NCBI RefSeq assembly: GCF_900177725.1
Contig: NZ_FXAT01000001.1
Coordinates: 496,001 to 560,000, forward strand
DNA from: Paraburkholderia susongensis
GTDB lineage: Bacteria > Pseudomonadota > Gammaproteobacteria > Burkholderiales > Burkholderiaceae
Length of the DNA stretch: 64,000 bases
Direction of reading: 5' to 3'
The position numbers and the translations under genes were made by a program. The notes under the pieces were generated by a model, which was not told the origin of the DNA, did no database searches, and saw only the letters and a list, made by a program, of their open reading frames with translations. Shown in pieces: positions 1 through 8,099 of the stretch (positions within the stretch are counted from its first letter, which is position 1; each line of letters begins with the position of its first letter).

Positions 1-169
1 ACGCAAAGGCGTAATGGCGGTGAAGTCACAATGGCGGGGTGAAGTCGCAGCGCAGTAAGCTGCAAGCGGCGGGGTCTGGGCGCGAAGCTGGGGCCTCGCG
101 CTCGTACCCGTACCCGCACCCGCCGCTCATCACGCGCTTATAGCCTTCCCGTCACCCTCTTCGGCTCGA

Positions 170-1285
170 TCACCGCGCCGCCTGATCCCCTGCCGCCATC
201 CCCGTCGCGAGCGCTGCGCGTTGCGGCGCGAGGCGCGTGCGGCACCACCTCAGCACCGGCCGCTCCACGTAGTGCCACGACAGCGCCGCGCACACGAGAA
301 TCAGCGGCCCGCCCACCACGAGCGACATCACGTGGCTCAACTGCGGTGCAATGCTCGCGATGCATTGCTGCACCATGAAGCCATACAGATAGATGCCGTA
401 CGAATAGTCGTGACGCGGCACGAAACGCCGCAGCAGCGGCGTCGTCCCCATCCACAGCACGCCGTACACGAACGCCAGATAAAACAGCCACTGCGCGCCG
501 GCCGTATCGCGAAACACGAGAAACACCATCGCGAGCGCAAGCGCAATCAGCCCGTTGATATCGATCCGTTCGCGCCAGCCGTACAGCGCCATCCCGAGCA
601 TGAAAAACGGCTCAGGGAAGAACGAATAGCCGCCGGGCGTATCGGCGAAATGGCGCACGCCGATCTGCAAATGCGGGAAATGCACGCGCAGCGCGAACGC
701 GAGAAAGCCGAGCGCCGCCGCGACGAGCGCGCCGCGCGGGCTCGACAGCAGCCCGAGCATGCCGGTCACGACGACGATCAGATAGCAGCGCACCTCGAGC
801 GGCAGTGTCCAGAGCGGCGCGCAGACATCGACGGGAAAACGGTTGTGTTCGAACACGCCGGGCAGCGCCCAGCCCGACTTGAGCACGATGGTCGAGAAGT
901 TGTCGAGATTGGCCCACGTCATGCCCGCGGTGAAATACTCGCGCAGCGGCAGCGTCGTGAAGAGCGGCCCGATGATGAACACCGTCACCACCGAACCGAT
1001 CGCCACCGCCGGCCACAGCCGCGCAATGCGCAACGCGACGAAACGCGGCACCGAGCGTTGCCGGTCATAGCTCGCGGTCACGAGAATGCCGCTCAGCAGG
1101 AAAAACGCGTAGACGCCGAGTGCGCCGAAACCGTCGAAGCCGAGCGTGTTCTGGACCCAGTCCGTGGTGCCGTCCGGCGCCTGCAGCAGATACGAGTGAC
1201 CATAGACGACGGCAACGGCGGCCAGCAGTCGCACGAGGTCGAAGTTGTTGCCGTTGCGCGATAGGGCATGCGAAAGCGGATTCAT
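170..1285 (-). CDS. membrane-bound acyltransferase 3 family (OafA/YrhL-like)
   Basis: The 371-residue product is a polytopic inner-membrane protein of the acyltransferase 3 family, which moves acyl groups (often acetyl) onto surface polysaccharides or other exported substrates. The N-terminus carries the family signature F-D-x-x-R-x-x-A (residues 15-22), followed by a histidine at about residue 30 inside the first membrane segment, the expected catalytic position. About ten hydrophobic segments follow, and length is normal for a stand-alone enzyme without the periplasmic SGNH domain some relatives have. The ATG at 1285 places the signature where it should be. It stands alone, with no sugar-biosynthesis genes nearby, so the acceptor cannot be predicted. 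The family is clear; the substrate is unknown. Confidence 0.85.
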   Translation of the reverse strand: MNPLSHALSRNGNNFDLVRLLAAVAVVYGHSYLLQAPDGTTDWVQNTLGFDGFGALGVYAFFLLSGILVTASYDRQRSVPRFVALRIARLWPAVAIGSVVTVFIIGPLFTTLPLREYFTAGMTWANLDNFSTIVLKSGWALPGVFEHNRFPVDVCAPLWTLPLEVRCYLIVVVTGMLGLLSSPRGALVAAALGFLAFALRVHFPHLQIGVRHFADTPGGYSFFPEPFFMLGMALYGWRERIDINGLIALALAMVFLVFRDTAGAQWLFYLAFVYGVLWMGTTPLLRRFVPRHDYSYGIYLYGFMVQQCIASIAPQLSHVMSLVVGGPLILVCAALSWHYVERPVLRWCRTRLAPQRAALATGMAAGDQAAR

Positions 1286-1610
1286 CGGGGCCTCTTACGG
1301 AAAACGCCACCGGCCGGCAGCCGTGAGACGGCAAGCAGGCGACGAGTGTCAGATTGCGGCATGGCAGCAATCCGTACCGTTCGCTGTCGCACAGAAGCGC
1401 CGTCGTCATGCCCCACCCGCTCCGCGCCGCGCAGGAAGCCCCGACATCTGATAATTTGTCTGCCGATGGATTGGAATCGGCGCGCCGCGCCCCAATAATG
1501 TCCTTATCCGGTGCCGCCCAAGCCGTGCGCCGCGCGTTCCACGCAACACCGCCACACGAACGCGCGCGCCGCCGCACCGCCCCGTTCACCCGCGTCAGAC
1601 AGGAAGCCCT
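1286..1610. other. intergenic region between divergent acyltransferase and prlC genes
   Basis: This 325-base stretch lies between divergent genes and should hold both promoters. A possible heat-shock-type promoter for prlC is listed separately. I see no convincing gene or RNA structure in it; the reading frames that cross it are typical high-GC shadows. Confidence 0.5.
1471..1497 (+). promoter_or_regulatory. possible sigma-32-like promoter of prlC
   Basis: TTGGAA at 1471-1476 and CCCCAATA at 1490-1497 are separated by 13 bases, resembling the heat-shock sigma-32 pattern (CTTGAA, then CCCCAT). Oligopeptidase A is heat-inducible in Escherichia coli, which makes the match plausible. The match is imperfect and the leader would be about 105 bases long. 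Confidence 0.3.
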
Positions 1611-3716
1611 ATGTCCATTACCGCCACGCCCCAAGACAATCCGCTTCTCGATTTTTCCGATCTGCCGCGCTTTGGCGAAATCCGCCCCGAACACGTGACG
1701 CCCGCGCTCGACGTGCTGCTCGCCAACGCAGCCGCCGCTGTCGAGCGCGCTGCGCTGCCCATCACGCCTGCTTCGTGGGCCGACGTGGTCGAACCGGTCG
1801 AGCGCGCGACCGAACCGCTGTCGCGCGCGTGGAGCGTGATCGGCCATCTGAACGCCGTCGCCGACACGCCGGAATTGCGCGCCGTCTATGGCGAAAACCT
1901 GCCGCGCGTGACCGAGTTCTGGTCGAGCGTCGGCCAGAATCTCGCGCTCTACGAGAAATACAAGGCGCTCAACGCAAGCGACGAATTCTCGGGCCTGACC
2001 GGCGAGCGCAAGAAGATCCTCAGCAACGCGCTGCGCGACTTCCGTCTGTCGGGTGCGGAATTGCCCGAAGACCAGAAGCCGCGTTTCGCCGAATTGCAGG
2101 AACGGCAGGCAGCGCTCTCGAAAGCGTTCTCGGACCACGTGCTCGACGCGACCAATGCGTACGCGTACTTCGTCGACGCGGGCAACGAGGCGCAGCTGGC
2201 CGGCCTGCCCGAGGACGTGATCGAAGCCGCGAAGGAAGCCGCCGAACGCGACGGCAAGAGCGGCTACAAATTCACGCTGCACTTCCCGTCGTATTTTCCG
2301 GTGATGCAATATGCGGAAAACCGTCCGATGCGCGAAGCGATGTATCGCGCGTACGTGACGCGTGCTTCCGAACTCGGTGCGCAGTACGGCAACGGCAAGC
2401 CCGAGTGGGACAACACCGCGGTGCTCGCCGATGAACTGAAGCTGCGCGCCGAAGAAGCCGGCATGCTCGGCTACGGCAATTTCGCCGAAGTGTCGCTCGC
2501 GCCGAAGATGGCCGAGTCGCCGGCGCAAGTCATGGCCTTCCTCGAAGACCTCGCGACGCGCGCGCGTCCGCATGCCGAGCAGGACTGGAAAGAGCTGCGC
2601 GAATTCGCCGCGAGCGAACTCGGCATGAGCGATCTGCAGCCGTGGGACATGACGTTCGCGGCCGAGCGTCTGCGCCAGAAGCGCTATTCGTTCTCGGAAA
2701 ACGAAGTGAAGCAATACTTCCCCGAAGACGCGGTGTTCAAGGGTTTGTTCAAAGTCACCGAGACGCTGTTCGGCGTGCGCATCCGCCGCGACGAAGCGGC
2801 CGTGTGGCATCCGGACGTGCGCTTCTTCCGCGTCGAGAATCAGGACGGCGGCCTCGTCGCGCAGTTCTACCTCGACCTCTATGCGCGCGAAGGCAAACGC
2901 GGCGGCGCCTGGATGGACGACGCGCGCGGCCGTCACAAGCTCGCGCACGGCGCCGTGCAAACGCCGGTCGCGTATCTCACCTGCAACTTCTCGGCGCCGG
3001 TCGGCGGTAAGCCCGCGTGCTTCACGCATGACGAAGTGATTACGCTGTTCCACGAGTTCGGCCACGGTCTGCATCACATGCTCACGCGTGTCGATGAGCT
3101 CGGCGTGTCGGGCATCAACGGCGTCGAATGGGATGCGGTCGAACTGCCCTCGCAGTTCATGGAGAACTTCTGCTGGGAATGGGACGTGCTCTCCGACATG
3201 ACCTCGCACGTCGATACGGCGAAGCCCTTGCCGCGCGAACTGTTCGACAAGATGCTCGCCGCGAAGAACTTCCAGAGCGGTCTCGGCACGCTGCGGCAGA
3301 TCGTGTTCTCGATGTTCGACATGCAACTGCATACGGGCTTCGACGCGAACGGCACGAAGAGCGCCACCGAACTCGCGCGCGAGATCAATGAGCGCTTTCA
3401 CGTCGTGCCGCAAGCACCGTTCTCGCGCTGGCCGAACACGTTCAGCCATATTTTCGCGGGCGGCTACGCGGCGGGCTACTACAGCTACAAGTGGGCCGAA
3501 GTGCTGTCGGCCGACGCATATGCGGCCTTCGAGGAAGCGGGGCAAGCCGCGGGCAGCGTGCTCGATCAGACGACCGGCATGCGTTATCGCCGCGAGATCC
3601 TCGAAGTGGGCGGCAGCCGTCCGGCGATGGAATCGTTCAAGGCATTCCGCGGACGCGAGCCGAATATCGACGCGCTGCTGCGGCATAACGGCATGGCGCC
3701 TGGCGCGACGCATTGA
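1611..3716 (+). CDS. prlC: oligopeptidase A (M3 family zinc metallopeptidase)
   Basis: The product is a 701-residue cytosolic M3 metallopeptidase that degrades short peptides, including cleaved signal peptides. The zinc motif HEFGH is at residues 481-485, close to its place in E. coli oligopeptidase A, and the C-terminal region has the M3 segment FSRWPNTFSHIFAGGYAAGY. There is no signal peptide, in keeping with a cytosolic enzyme. Length fits the family (about 680 residues). The ATG at 1611 gives the normal N-terminus and a clear terminator follows the gene. The gene is monocistronic, and a sigma-32-like element lies upstream. Confidence 0.95.
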   Translation: MSITATPQDNPLLDFSDLPRFGEIRPEHVTPALDVLLANAAAAVERAALPITPASWADVVEPVERATEPLSRAWSVIGHLNAVADTPELRAVYGENLPRVTEFWSSVGQNLALYEKYKALNASDEFSGLTGERKKILSNALRDFRLSGAELPEDQKPRFAELQERQAALSKAFSDHVLDATNAYAYFVDAGNEAQLAGLPEDVIEAAKEAAERDGKSGYKFTLHFPSYFPVMQYAENRPMREAMYRAYVTRASELGAQYGNGKPEWDNTAVLADELKLRAEEAGMLGYGNFAEVSLAPKMAESPAQVMAFLEDLATRARPHAEQDWKELREFAASELGMSDLQPWDMTFAAERLRQKRYSFSENEVKQYFPEDAVFKGLFKVTETLFGVRIRRDEAAVWHPDVRFFRVENQDGGLVAQFYLDLYAREGKRGGAWMDDARGRHKLAHGAVQTPVAYLTCNFSAPVGGKPACFTHDEVITLFHEFGHGLHHMLTRVDELGVSGINGVEWDAVELPSQFMENFCWEWDVLSDMTSHVDTAKPLPRELFDKMLAAKNFQSGLGTLRQIVFSMFDMQLHTGFDANGTKSATELAREINERFHVVPQAPFSRWPNTFSHIFAGGYAAGYYSYKWAEVLSADAYAAFEEAGQAAGSVLDQTTGMRYRREILEVGGSRPAMESFKAFRGREPNIDALLRHNGMAPGATH

Positions 3717-3814
3717 GCGACTGCCGCATCATCGTTCGGCGTGGCGCGTGCGTGATCGCGCCGCGCTGAACGAAGCCGGGCTGCGCTCCCCGGTAGTCCT
3801 CGATAAGCCCAATC

Positions 3815-3849
3815 AACCGGCGACCTGTATGAGCGGGCGCCGGTTTTTT
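3815..3849 (+). terminator. rho-independent terminator of prlC
   Basis: An 8-base stem, AACCGGCG at 3815-3822 with CGCCGGTT at 3838-3845, is followed by a run of T. It lies about 100 bases after the prlC stop and before the convergent deaminase gene, whose 3' end it may also serve less efficiently. Confidence 0.8.
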
Positions 3850-3871
3850 CATGGCCGTTCGAAATGCACCG

Positions 3872-5176
3872 CTACGCGCGATGCAGCTTGAAATCCACCT
3901 GCGCCGGCCGCCCTTCGAGCGATAGCGAAGCCCGCGCCGCCGGCGCGCGGCTCACCACCTTACCGCGACTCACCACCGCGAGCCGCGCGGCGCGCAGACG
4001 GATCGCCTCGACCGCATCGCGCGCGTCGAGCACGACGAGATTGGCCGCGCATCCCGGCGCGATGCCGTAGCCTTCCAGACCGAGAATGCGCGCGGCGTTC
4101 ACCGTGACCGCGTCGAAGCACGCATGCATCGCGTCGACGCCCGTCATCTGCGCAACGTGCAAACCCATATGCGCGACCTCCAGCATGTCGCCCGAACCGA
4201 GGCTGTACCAGGGGTCCATGACGCAGTCGTGGCCGAACGCGACCTCGATGCCGGCCGCCATCATCTCGGGCACCCGGGTCATGCCGCGCCGTTTCGGATA
4301 CGTGTCGCTGCGGCCTTGCAGCGTAATGTTGATGAGCGGATTCGCGATCGCGGCGACACCCGAGTCGCGCATCAGCGGCAACAGCTTGCTCACGTAGTAG
4401 TTGTCCATCGAATGCATCGAGGTCAGATGCGACCCCGCGACGCGCCCGTGCAGACCGAGCCGGTGCGTTTCGGCCGCGAGCGTTTCGATGTGGCGCGAGA
4501 GCGGATCGTCCGATTCGTCGCAATGCATGTCGACCCGCAAGCCCTGTTCGGCCGCGTACTCGCAGAGCATGCGCACGGACTGCGCGCCGTCGGCCATGGT
4601 GCGCTCGAAATGCGGAATGCCGCCGACCACGTCGACCCCCATGCCGATCGCGCGCTTGAGGTTGTCGAACGCGCCGGCGCTGCGCAAAACGCCGTCCTGC
4701 GGAAAGGCCACCAGTTGCAGATCGAGATACGGCGCGACACGGCGCTTCACTTCGAGCAACGCCTCGACCGCCAGCAGACGCGGATCGCACACGTCGACGT
4801 GGCTGCGAATCGCGAGCAGGCCACGCGCGACGGCCCAGTCGCAATACTGCATCGCTCGTTCGATCAGCGCTTCCTGCGTGAGCTGCGGTTTCAACTCACC
4901 CCACAGCGCGATGCCTTCGAGCAGCGTGCCCGACGCGTTCACGCGCGGCAAGCCGTACGACAACGTCGCGTCCATATGGAAATGCGGATCGACGAACGGC
5001 GGCGTGACGAGCGAACCCGCGGCGTCGATTTCCTCGCGCGCGCTCGCGGCCAGATCAGGCTCGAGCGCGACGATGCGGCCCGCGTCGATGCCGATGTCGA
5101 GCGGCTGCTGGTGCTGCTGCTGGTGCTGCTGGAAGGCACTGCGCGGCAGCATCGCGCGGCGGATGATCAGATCCAT
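3872..5176 (-). CDS. CodA-type cytosine deaminase / amidohydrolase
   Basis: The 434-residue product belongs to the CodA branch of metal-dependent amidohydrolases, which deaminate cytosine (or related ring compounds such as isoguanine or creatinine) in the cytosol. The metal ligands appear in order: HFH at 65-67, His218 in HCDESDD, and Asp317 in FGHDCVMDP. The spacing matches E. coli CodA (61/63, 214, 313) with a constant shift of four residues. The shift is explained by a Gln/His-rich insert at about residues 16-24, encoded by CAG/CAC triplets (5104-5137). No cytosine permease gene is adjacent, so exact substrate is uncertain. It is divergent from the racemase homologue. Confidence 0.85.
   Translation of the reverse strand: MDLIIRRAMLPRSAFQQHQQQHQQPLDIGIDAGRIVALEPDLAASAREEIDAAGSLVTPPFVDPHFHMDATLSYGLPRVNASGTLLEGIALWGELKPQLTQEALIERAMQYCDWAVARGLLAIRSHVDVCDPRLLAVEALLEVKRRVAPYLDLQLVAFPQDGVLRSAGAFDNLKRAIGMGVDVVGGIPHFERTMADGAQSVRMLCEYAAEQGLRVDMHCDESDDPLSRHIETLAAETHRLGLHGRVAGSHLTSMHSMDNYYVSKLLPLMRDSGVAAIANPLINITLQGRSDTYPKRRGMTRVPEMMAAGIEVAFGHDCVMDPWYSLGSGDMLEVAHMGLHVAQMTGVDAMHACFDAVTVNAARILGLEGYGIAPGCAANLVVLDARDAVEAIRLRAARLAVVSRGKVVSRAPAARASLSLEGRPAQVDFKLHRA
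5104..5137. repeat. CTG/GTG triplet tract inside the deaminase gene
   Basis: A short imperfect triplet repeat (CTGCTGGTG pattern on the plus strand) encodes a Gln/His-rich segment near the N-terminus of the deaminase. It keeps the frame and probably varies in length between strains. Confidence 0.7.
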
Positions 5177-5364
5177 GTATCGCTCCCGTTGATCGCGTTC
5201 GGACTCGCTACGATTCTATCGGCACCAGAAAAACGCGGGCGCATGACTTCTCGCGAATAAGGCCGCGAATGCGTACCGGCGCGCACGGCACGATCCGTAC
5301 CGTCTGGATGCGGCGCGACGCGCCTATACTCGCCGTTTCGGACATGCATTCACGGAGCGTACAG

Positions 5365-6063
5365 ATGAAAACGATCGGCGTGATCGGCGGGATGAGCTGG
5401 GAGTCGTCCACCGAATACTACCGGCTGCTGAACCGCCACGCGAAGGCGCGCCTCGGCGGCCACCACAACGCGCGCAGCCTGATGCTGACTGTCGATTTCG
5501 CGTCGATCGAGGCCAACCAGCGCGCCGGCGACTGGCACGCGCTCGGCGAGCAGATGGCCGATGCCGCGCGCCGCCTCGAACGTGGCGGCGCCGATCTCGT
5601 GATACTCGCGACAAACACGATGCATCGCGTGTGCGAATCGATCGAACAGGCAATCACAGTGCCGTTCCTGCACATTGCCGATCCGACCGGCGCGGCGCTG
5701 CGCGCGGCGGGCGTCGAGCGCGTCGGCCTGCTCGGCACGCGCTACACGATGGAGCAGACGTTCTACACGGGCCGCCTGCGCGAGCGCTACGGCCTCGAGA
5801 CGCTGATTCCCGATGAAGCCGAACGCGCGGACGTGCATCGCATCATCTACGACGAGCTGTGTCACGGCAACGTGGACGGCGCTTCGCGCAAGGTCTATCA
5901 ACGCGTGATCGAAAATCTGGCCGCGCGCGGCGCGCAGGCGGTGATACTCGGCTGCACGGAAATCACGCTGTTGATCAAGCCGGAAGATTCGGCGCTGCCG
6001 GTGTTCGATACGACGGCGTTACATGCGCAGGCGGCGGTGGAGTGGGCGATTGGGGAGGCGTGA
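5365..6063 (+). CDS. YgeA/RacX-like aspartate/glutamate racemase homologue lacking one catalytic Cys
   Basis: The 232-residue product aligns throughout with E. coli YgeA, a cofactor-independent broad-specificity amino-acid racemase (start MKTIGVIGGMSWESS, internal LGTRYTMEQTFY, LGCTEI near the end). Such enzymes use two cysteines, one to remove and one to return the alpha proton. The second is present at residue 197 (GCTEI). The first, expected in CTNTMH near residue 82, is alanine (ATNTMH; codon GCG at 5608). Two-base racemization is therefore doubtful, and one-base isomerization, hydrolysis or lost activity are alternatives. The ATG at 5365 has GGAG eight bases upstream. Confidence 0.85.
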   Translation: MKTIGVIGGMSWESSTEYYRLLNRHAKARLGGHHNARSLMLTVDFASIEANQRAGDWHALGEQMADAARRLERGGADLVILATNTMHRVCESIEQAITVPFLHIADPTGAALRAAGVERVGLLGTRYTMEQTFYTGRLRERYGLETLIPDEAERADVHRIIYDELCHGNVDGASRKVYQRVIENLAARGAQAVILGCTEITLLIKPEDSALPVFDTTALHAQAAVEWAIGEA

Positions 6064-6256
6064 GCGCGTGAGTGGGTACGTGAGAACTTTCGTGTCGATA
6101 GCAGTACGAATGTTTTGAGTCGCGCTGGTCGCCCGCTGCACCTTCGCCAACGGTTCGCCACATCGACACGAATCCAGCGCCTCGCAGGCGTCGTGACGGT
6201 CGCCAGTGTTTAGCGGGAAGAGTTTGGCCCGCGAGGCCGTCAGAAGGCCGGGAAAT

Positions 6257-6283
6257 AAAAAAACCCGGCACAAGACCGGGTTC
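6257..6283 (-). terminator. rho-independent terminator of the small secreted protein gene
   Basis: Read on the minus strand, an AACCCGG/CCGGGTT stem is followed by seven T residues. It lies 37 bases after the stop of the small gene at 6320-6595. Confidence 0.8.
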
Positions 6284-6319
6284 ATTCATACTGCGCGCGT
6301 AACCGGGCGATAAGCCCGC

Positions 6320-6595
6320 TTAGCACTCGCCTTTCTTGGCGTGTCCGGGCGGGCAGTGCCGTCCCCGATCGTGGTGGTGGTGCCTTTCCCAATCGTCACG
6401 TTCCCAGTAGCGGTGGCCGTCCCAATAGCGGTCGCCATGCCAACCCGGCGTAACGACGACGACGGGCGGCGGTGGAGCGACCACGACAGGGCCACCCACG
6501 TTGATGCCGACATTGACGTCAGCCGCGTGCGCGGCGCTGGTCAGGCTGATTGCTACGGCGGCGAGCGCCAGGTGTGCGAGTGCGTGTTTCTTCAT
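6320..6595 (-). CDS. small secreted His/Pro-rich protein
   Basis: The 91-residue product has a clear signal peptide (positive start MKKHALAHLALAAVAISLTS, cleavage after AHA, about residue 24). The mature part has a Val/Pro-rich stretch (VVVAPPPPVVVVTP), then an aromatic, Trp/Tyr/Asp-rich segment and a His cluster (about 74-80), ending in a tail with two Cys. Small periplasmic proteins of this kind are common in Burkholderia and usually annotated as hypothetical. The His and Cys residues would permit metal binding, but that is inference. A terminator lies on each side, so it is a single-gene transcript. Confidence 0.75.
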   Translation of the reverse strand: MKKHALAHLALAAVAISLTSAAHAADVNVGINVGGPVVVAPPPPVVVVTPGWHGDRYWDGHRYWERDDWERHHHHDRGRHCPPGHAKKGEC

Positions 6596-6645
6596 GGAAA
6601 AGCCCCCAAAAATATAAACGCCTGCCCAGGTTGGATTTCACCGGG

Positions 6646-6674
6646 CAACAAAAAGCCCGCTAGTGCGGGCTTTT
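6646..6674 (-). terminator. rho-independent terminator downstream of tRNA-fMet
   Basis: A perfect 10-base stem, AAAAGCCCGC (6651-6660) and GCGGGCTTTT (6665-6674) with a four-base loop, is followed on the minus strand by a T-rich tail. It lies about 110 bases after the tRNA 3' end. A weaker stem, AAAGCC/GGCTTT at 6771-6787, sits right at the tRNA end. Confidence 0.75.
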
Positions 6675-6786
6675 GTCTGTGACGGTTTCCTGCCGGATTC
6701 TCGCGGGCTTTGCCCACCTATTGCCCAAAATCGCAAAAAGACGGACTTGCCAAAAACGTTCGAATCGCACAAAGCCCGTAAGGCTT

Positions 6787-6863
<77 letters not shown>

Positions 6864-6876
6864 TCAGAGAAAAAAG

Positions 6877-6905
6877 ATTATATCGGTCCGGTCACAAAAC
6901 GTCAA
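6877..6905 (-). promoter_or_regulatory. sigma-70 promoter of tRNA-fMet
   Basis: On the minus strand TTGACG (6900-6905) and TATAAT (6877-6882) are separated by 17 bases, almost full consensus. Transcription would start near 6870, a few bases before the mature tRNA 5' end at 6863. Confidence 0.9.
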
Positions 6906-7253
6906 ATGCTTGGCGCCAATCATTTCCTAATGGCGCACGAATGACGCACGTCATCCCGCAAGCCCGACTGCCCGCACGCGACGAAGCACATCGCGAAACA
7001 CATCACGAAGCACATCGGCGGCGATCTCCACACTCCCCCGCTCGCGCACGATAAGATGCGGAACTATCGGAAACGGGAATCGCCTGCGGCCATAAATGCA
7101 CGATGAAGCGCACGATGCCGCACACCGTCGCTCGCATGAATTCGAGTGGTCTCGAACGCCATGTGTCGAGCCCGTGCGAACACCGCCGCAATCGGACAGA
7201 ACAACGGCCCCAGGTCCCGCCCCAACCTTGCCCGGCAAGAATGTGAGAACGTC
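6906..7253. other. intergenic region with two short perfect palindromes
   Basis: No credible gene is seen in these 348 bases before xthA. Two perfect palindromes occur: TTGGCGCCAA at 6910-6919 and ATGACGCACGTCAT at 6941-6954. A run of imperfect repeats of the form CGAARCACATC follows at about 6981-7019. They may be regulatory sites for xthA or have no function. Confidence 0.4.
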
Positions 7254-8030
7254 ATGAAAATCGCAACGTGGAACGTCAATTCCCTCAAAGTCCGTCAGCA
7301 GCACGTCATCGACTGGCTCGCGAGCAGCGGCACCGACGTGCTGTGTCTGCAGGAACTGAAACTCACCGACGAAAAATTCCCGCGCGCCGAACTCGCCGAG
7401 GCCGGCTATCAAAGCTGGTATGCCGGCCAGAAAACCTATAACGGTGTCGGCATTCTGGTGCGCGACGGCTTGCACGTCGACGAAAGCAGCGTCGTGCGCA
7501 ACATTCCGGGTTTCGAAGATCCGCAACAGCGCGTGATCGCGGCGACCGTCGAAGGCGTGCGCATCATCTCCGCGTATTTCCCGAATGGCCAGGCGCCGGG
7601 TAGCGAGAAGTTCGCGTACAAACTGCGCTGGCTCGACGCACTGCACGACTGGCTCGCGACCGAGATAGCCGCGCATCCGAAACTCGCTTTGCTCGGCGAC
7701 TACAACATCGCACCCGAGGACCGTGACGTGCACGATCCGAAAGCATGGGAAGGCCAGAACCTCGTGTCGCCCGAAGAACGCGCGGCGTTCGTGCGGCTGA
7801 TCGGACTCGGCCTGTTCGATGCGTTCCGTCAATTCGAGCAGCCGGAGAAAATCTACTCGTGGTGGGACTACCGGATGATGGCGTTCCGCCGCAACGCGGG
7901 GCTGCGCATCGATCACATCCTGCTGTCGAAGGCGCTTGCCGATATCTGCACGTCCTGCGACGTCGACAAGGTGCCGCGCAAATGGGATCAGCCTTCGGAT
8001 CACGCACCGGTGTTCGCACAGCTTGGTTGA
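7254..8030 (+). CDS. xthA: exodeoxyribonuclease III (AP endonuclease)
   Basis: The 258-residue product is an ExoIII/APE-type endonuclease-phosphatase that cuts at abasic sites and removes 3' blocks during base excision repair. The family motifs are in order: WNVNSLKVR at the N-terminus, LQELKLTDEKFP (metal-binding Glu), GDYNIAPEDRD, IDHILLS, and SDHAPV near the end (catalytic His). Length is typical. The ATG at 7254 is chosen because it opens the canonical MKIATWNVN start; in-frame codons upstream encode unrelated sequence. No operon partner is evident. Confidence 0.95.
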   Translation: MKIATWNVNSLKVRQQHVIDWLASSGTDVLCLQELKLTDEKFPRAELAEAGYQSWYAGQKTYNGVGILVRDGLHVDESSVVRNIPGFEDPQQRVIAATVEGVRIISAYFPNGQAPGSEKFAYKLRWLDALHDWLATEIAAHPKLALLGDYNIAPEDRDVHDPKAWEGQNLVSPEERAAFVRLIGLGLFDAFRQFEQPEKIYSWWDYRMMAFRRNAGLRIDHILLSKALADICTSCDVDKVPRKWDQPSDHAPVFAQLG

Positions 8031-8099
8031 ATCAGGGGACGACGCGCTCCGGCACACAGCATCCTGAGCCGCCGCAAGTCCCCCAACCCGCAAAGGCCC

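Noticed and set aside
1065..3713. 882-codon frame on the minus strand opposite prlC
   Set aside because: Covers a known peptidase gene on the other strand; Arg-rich shadow.
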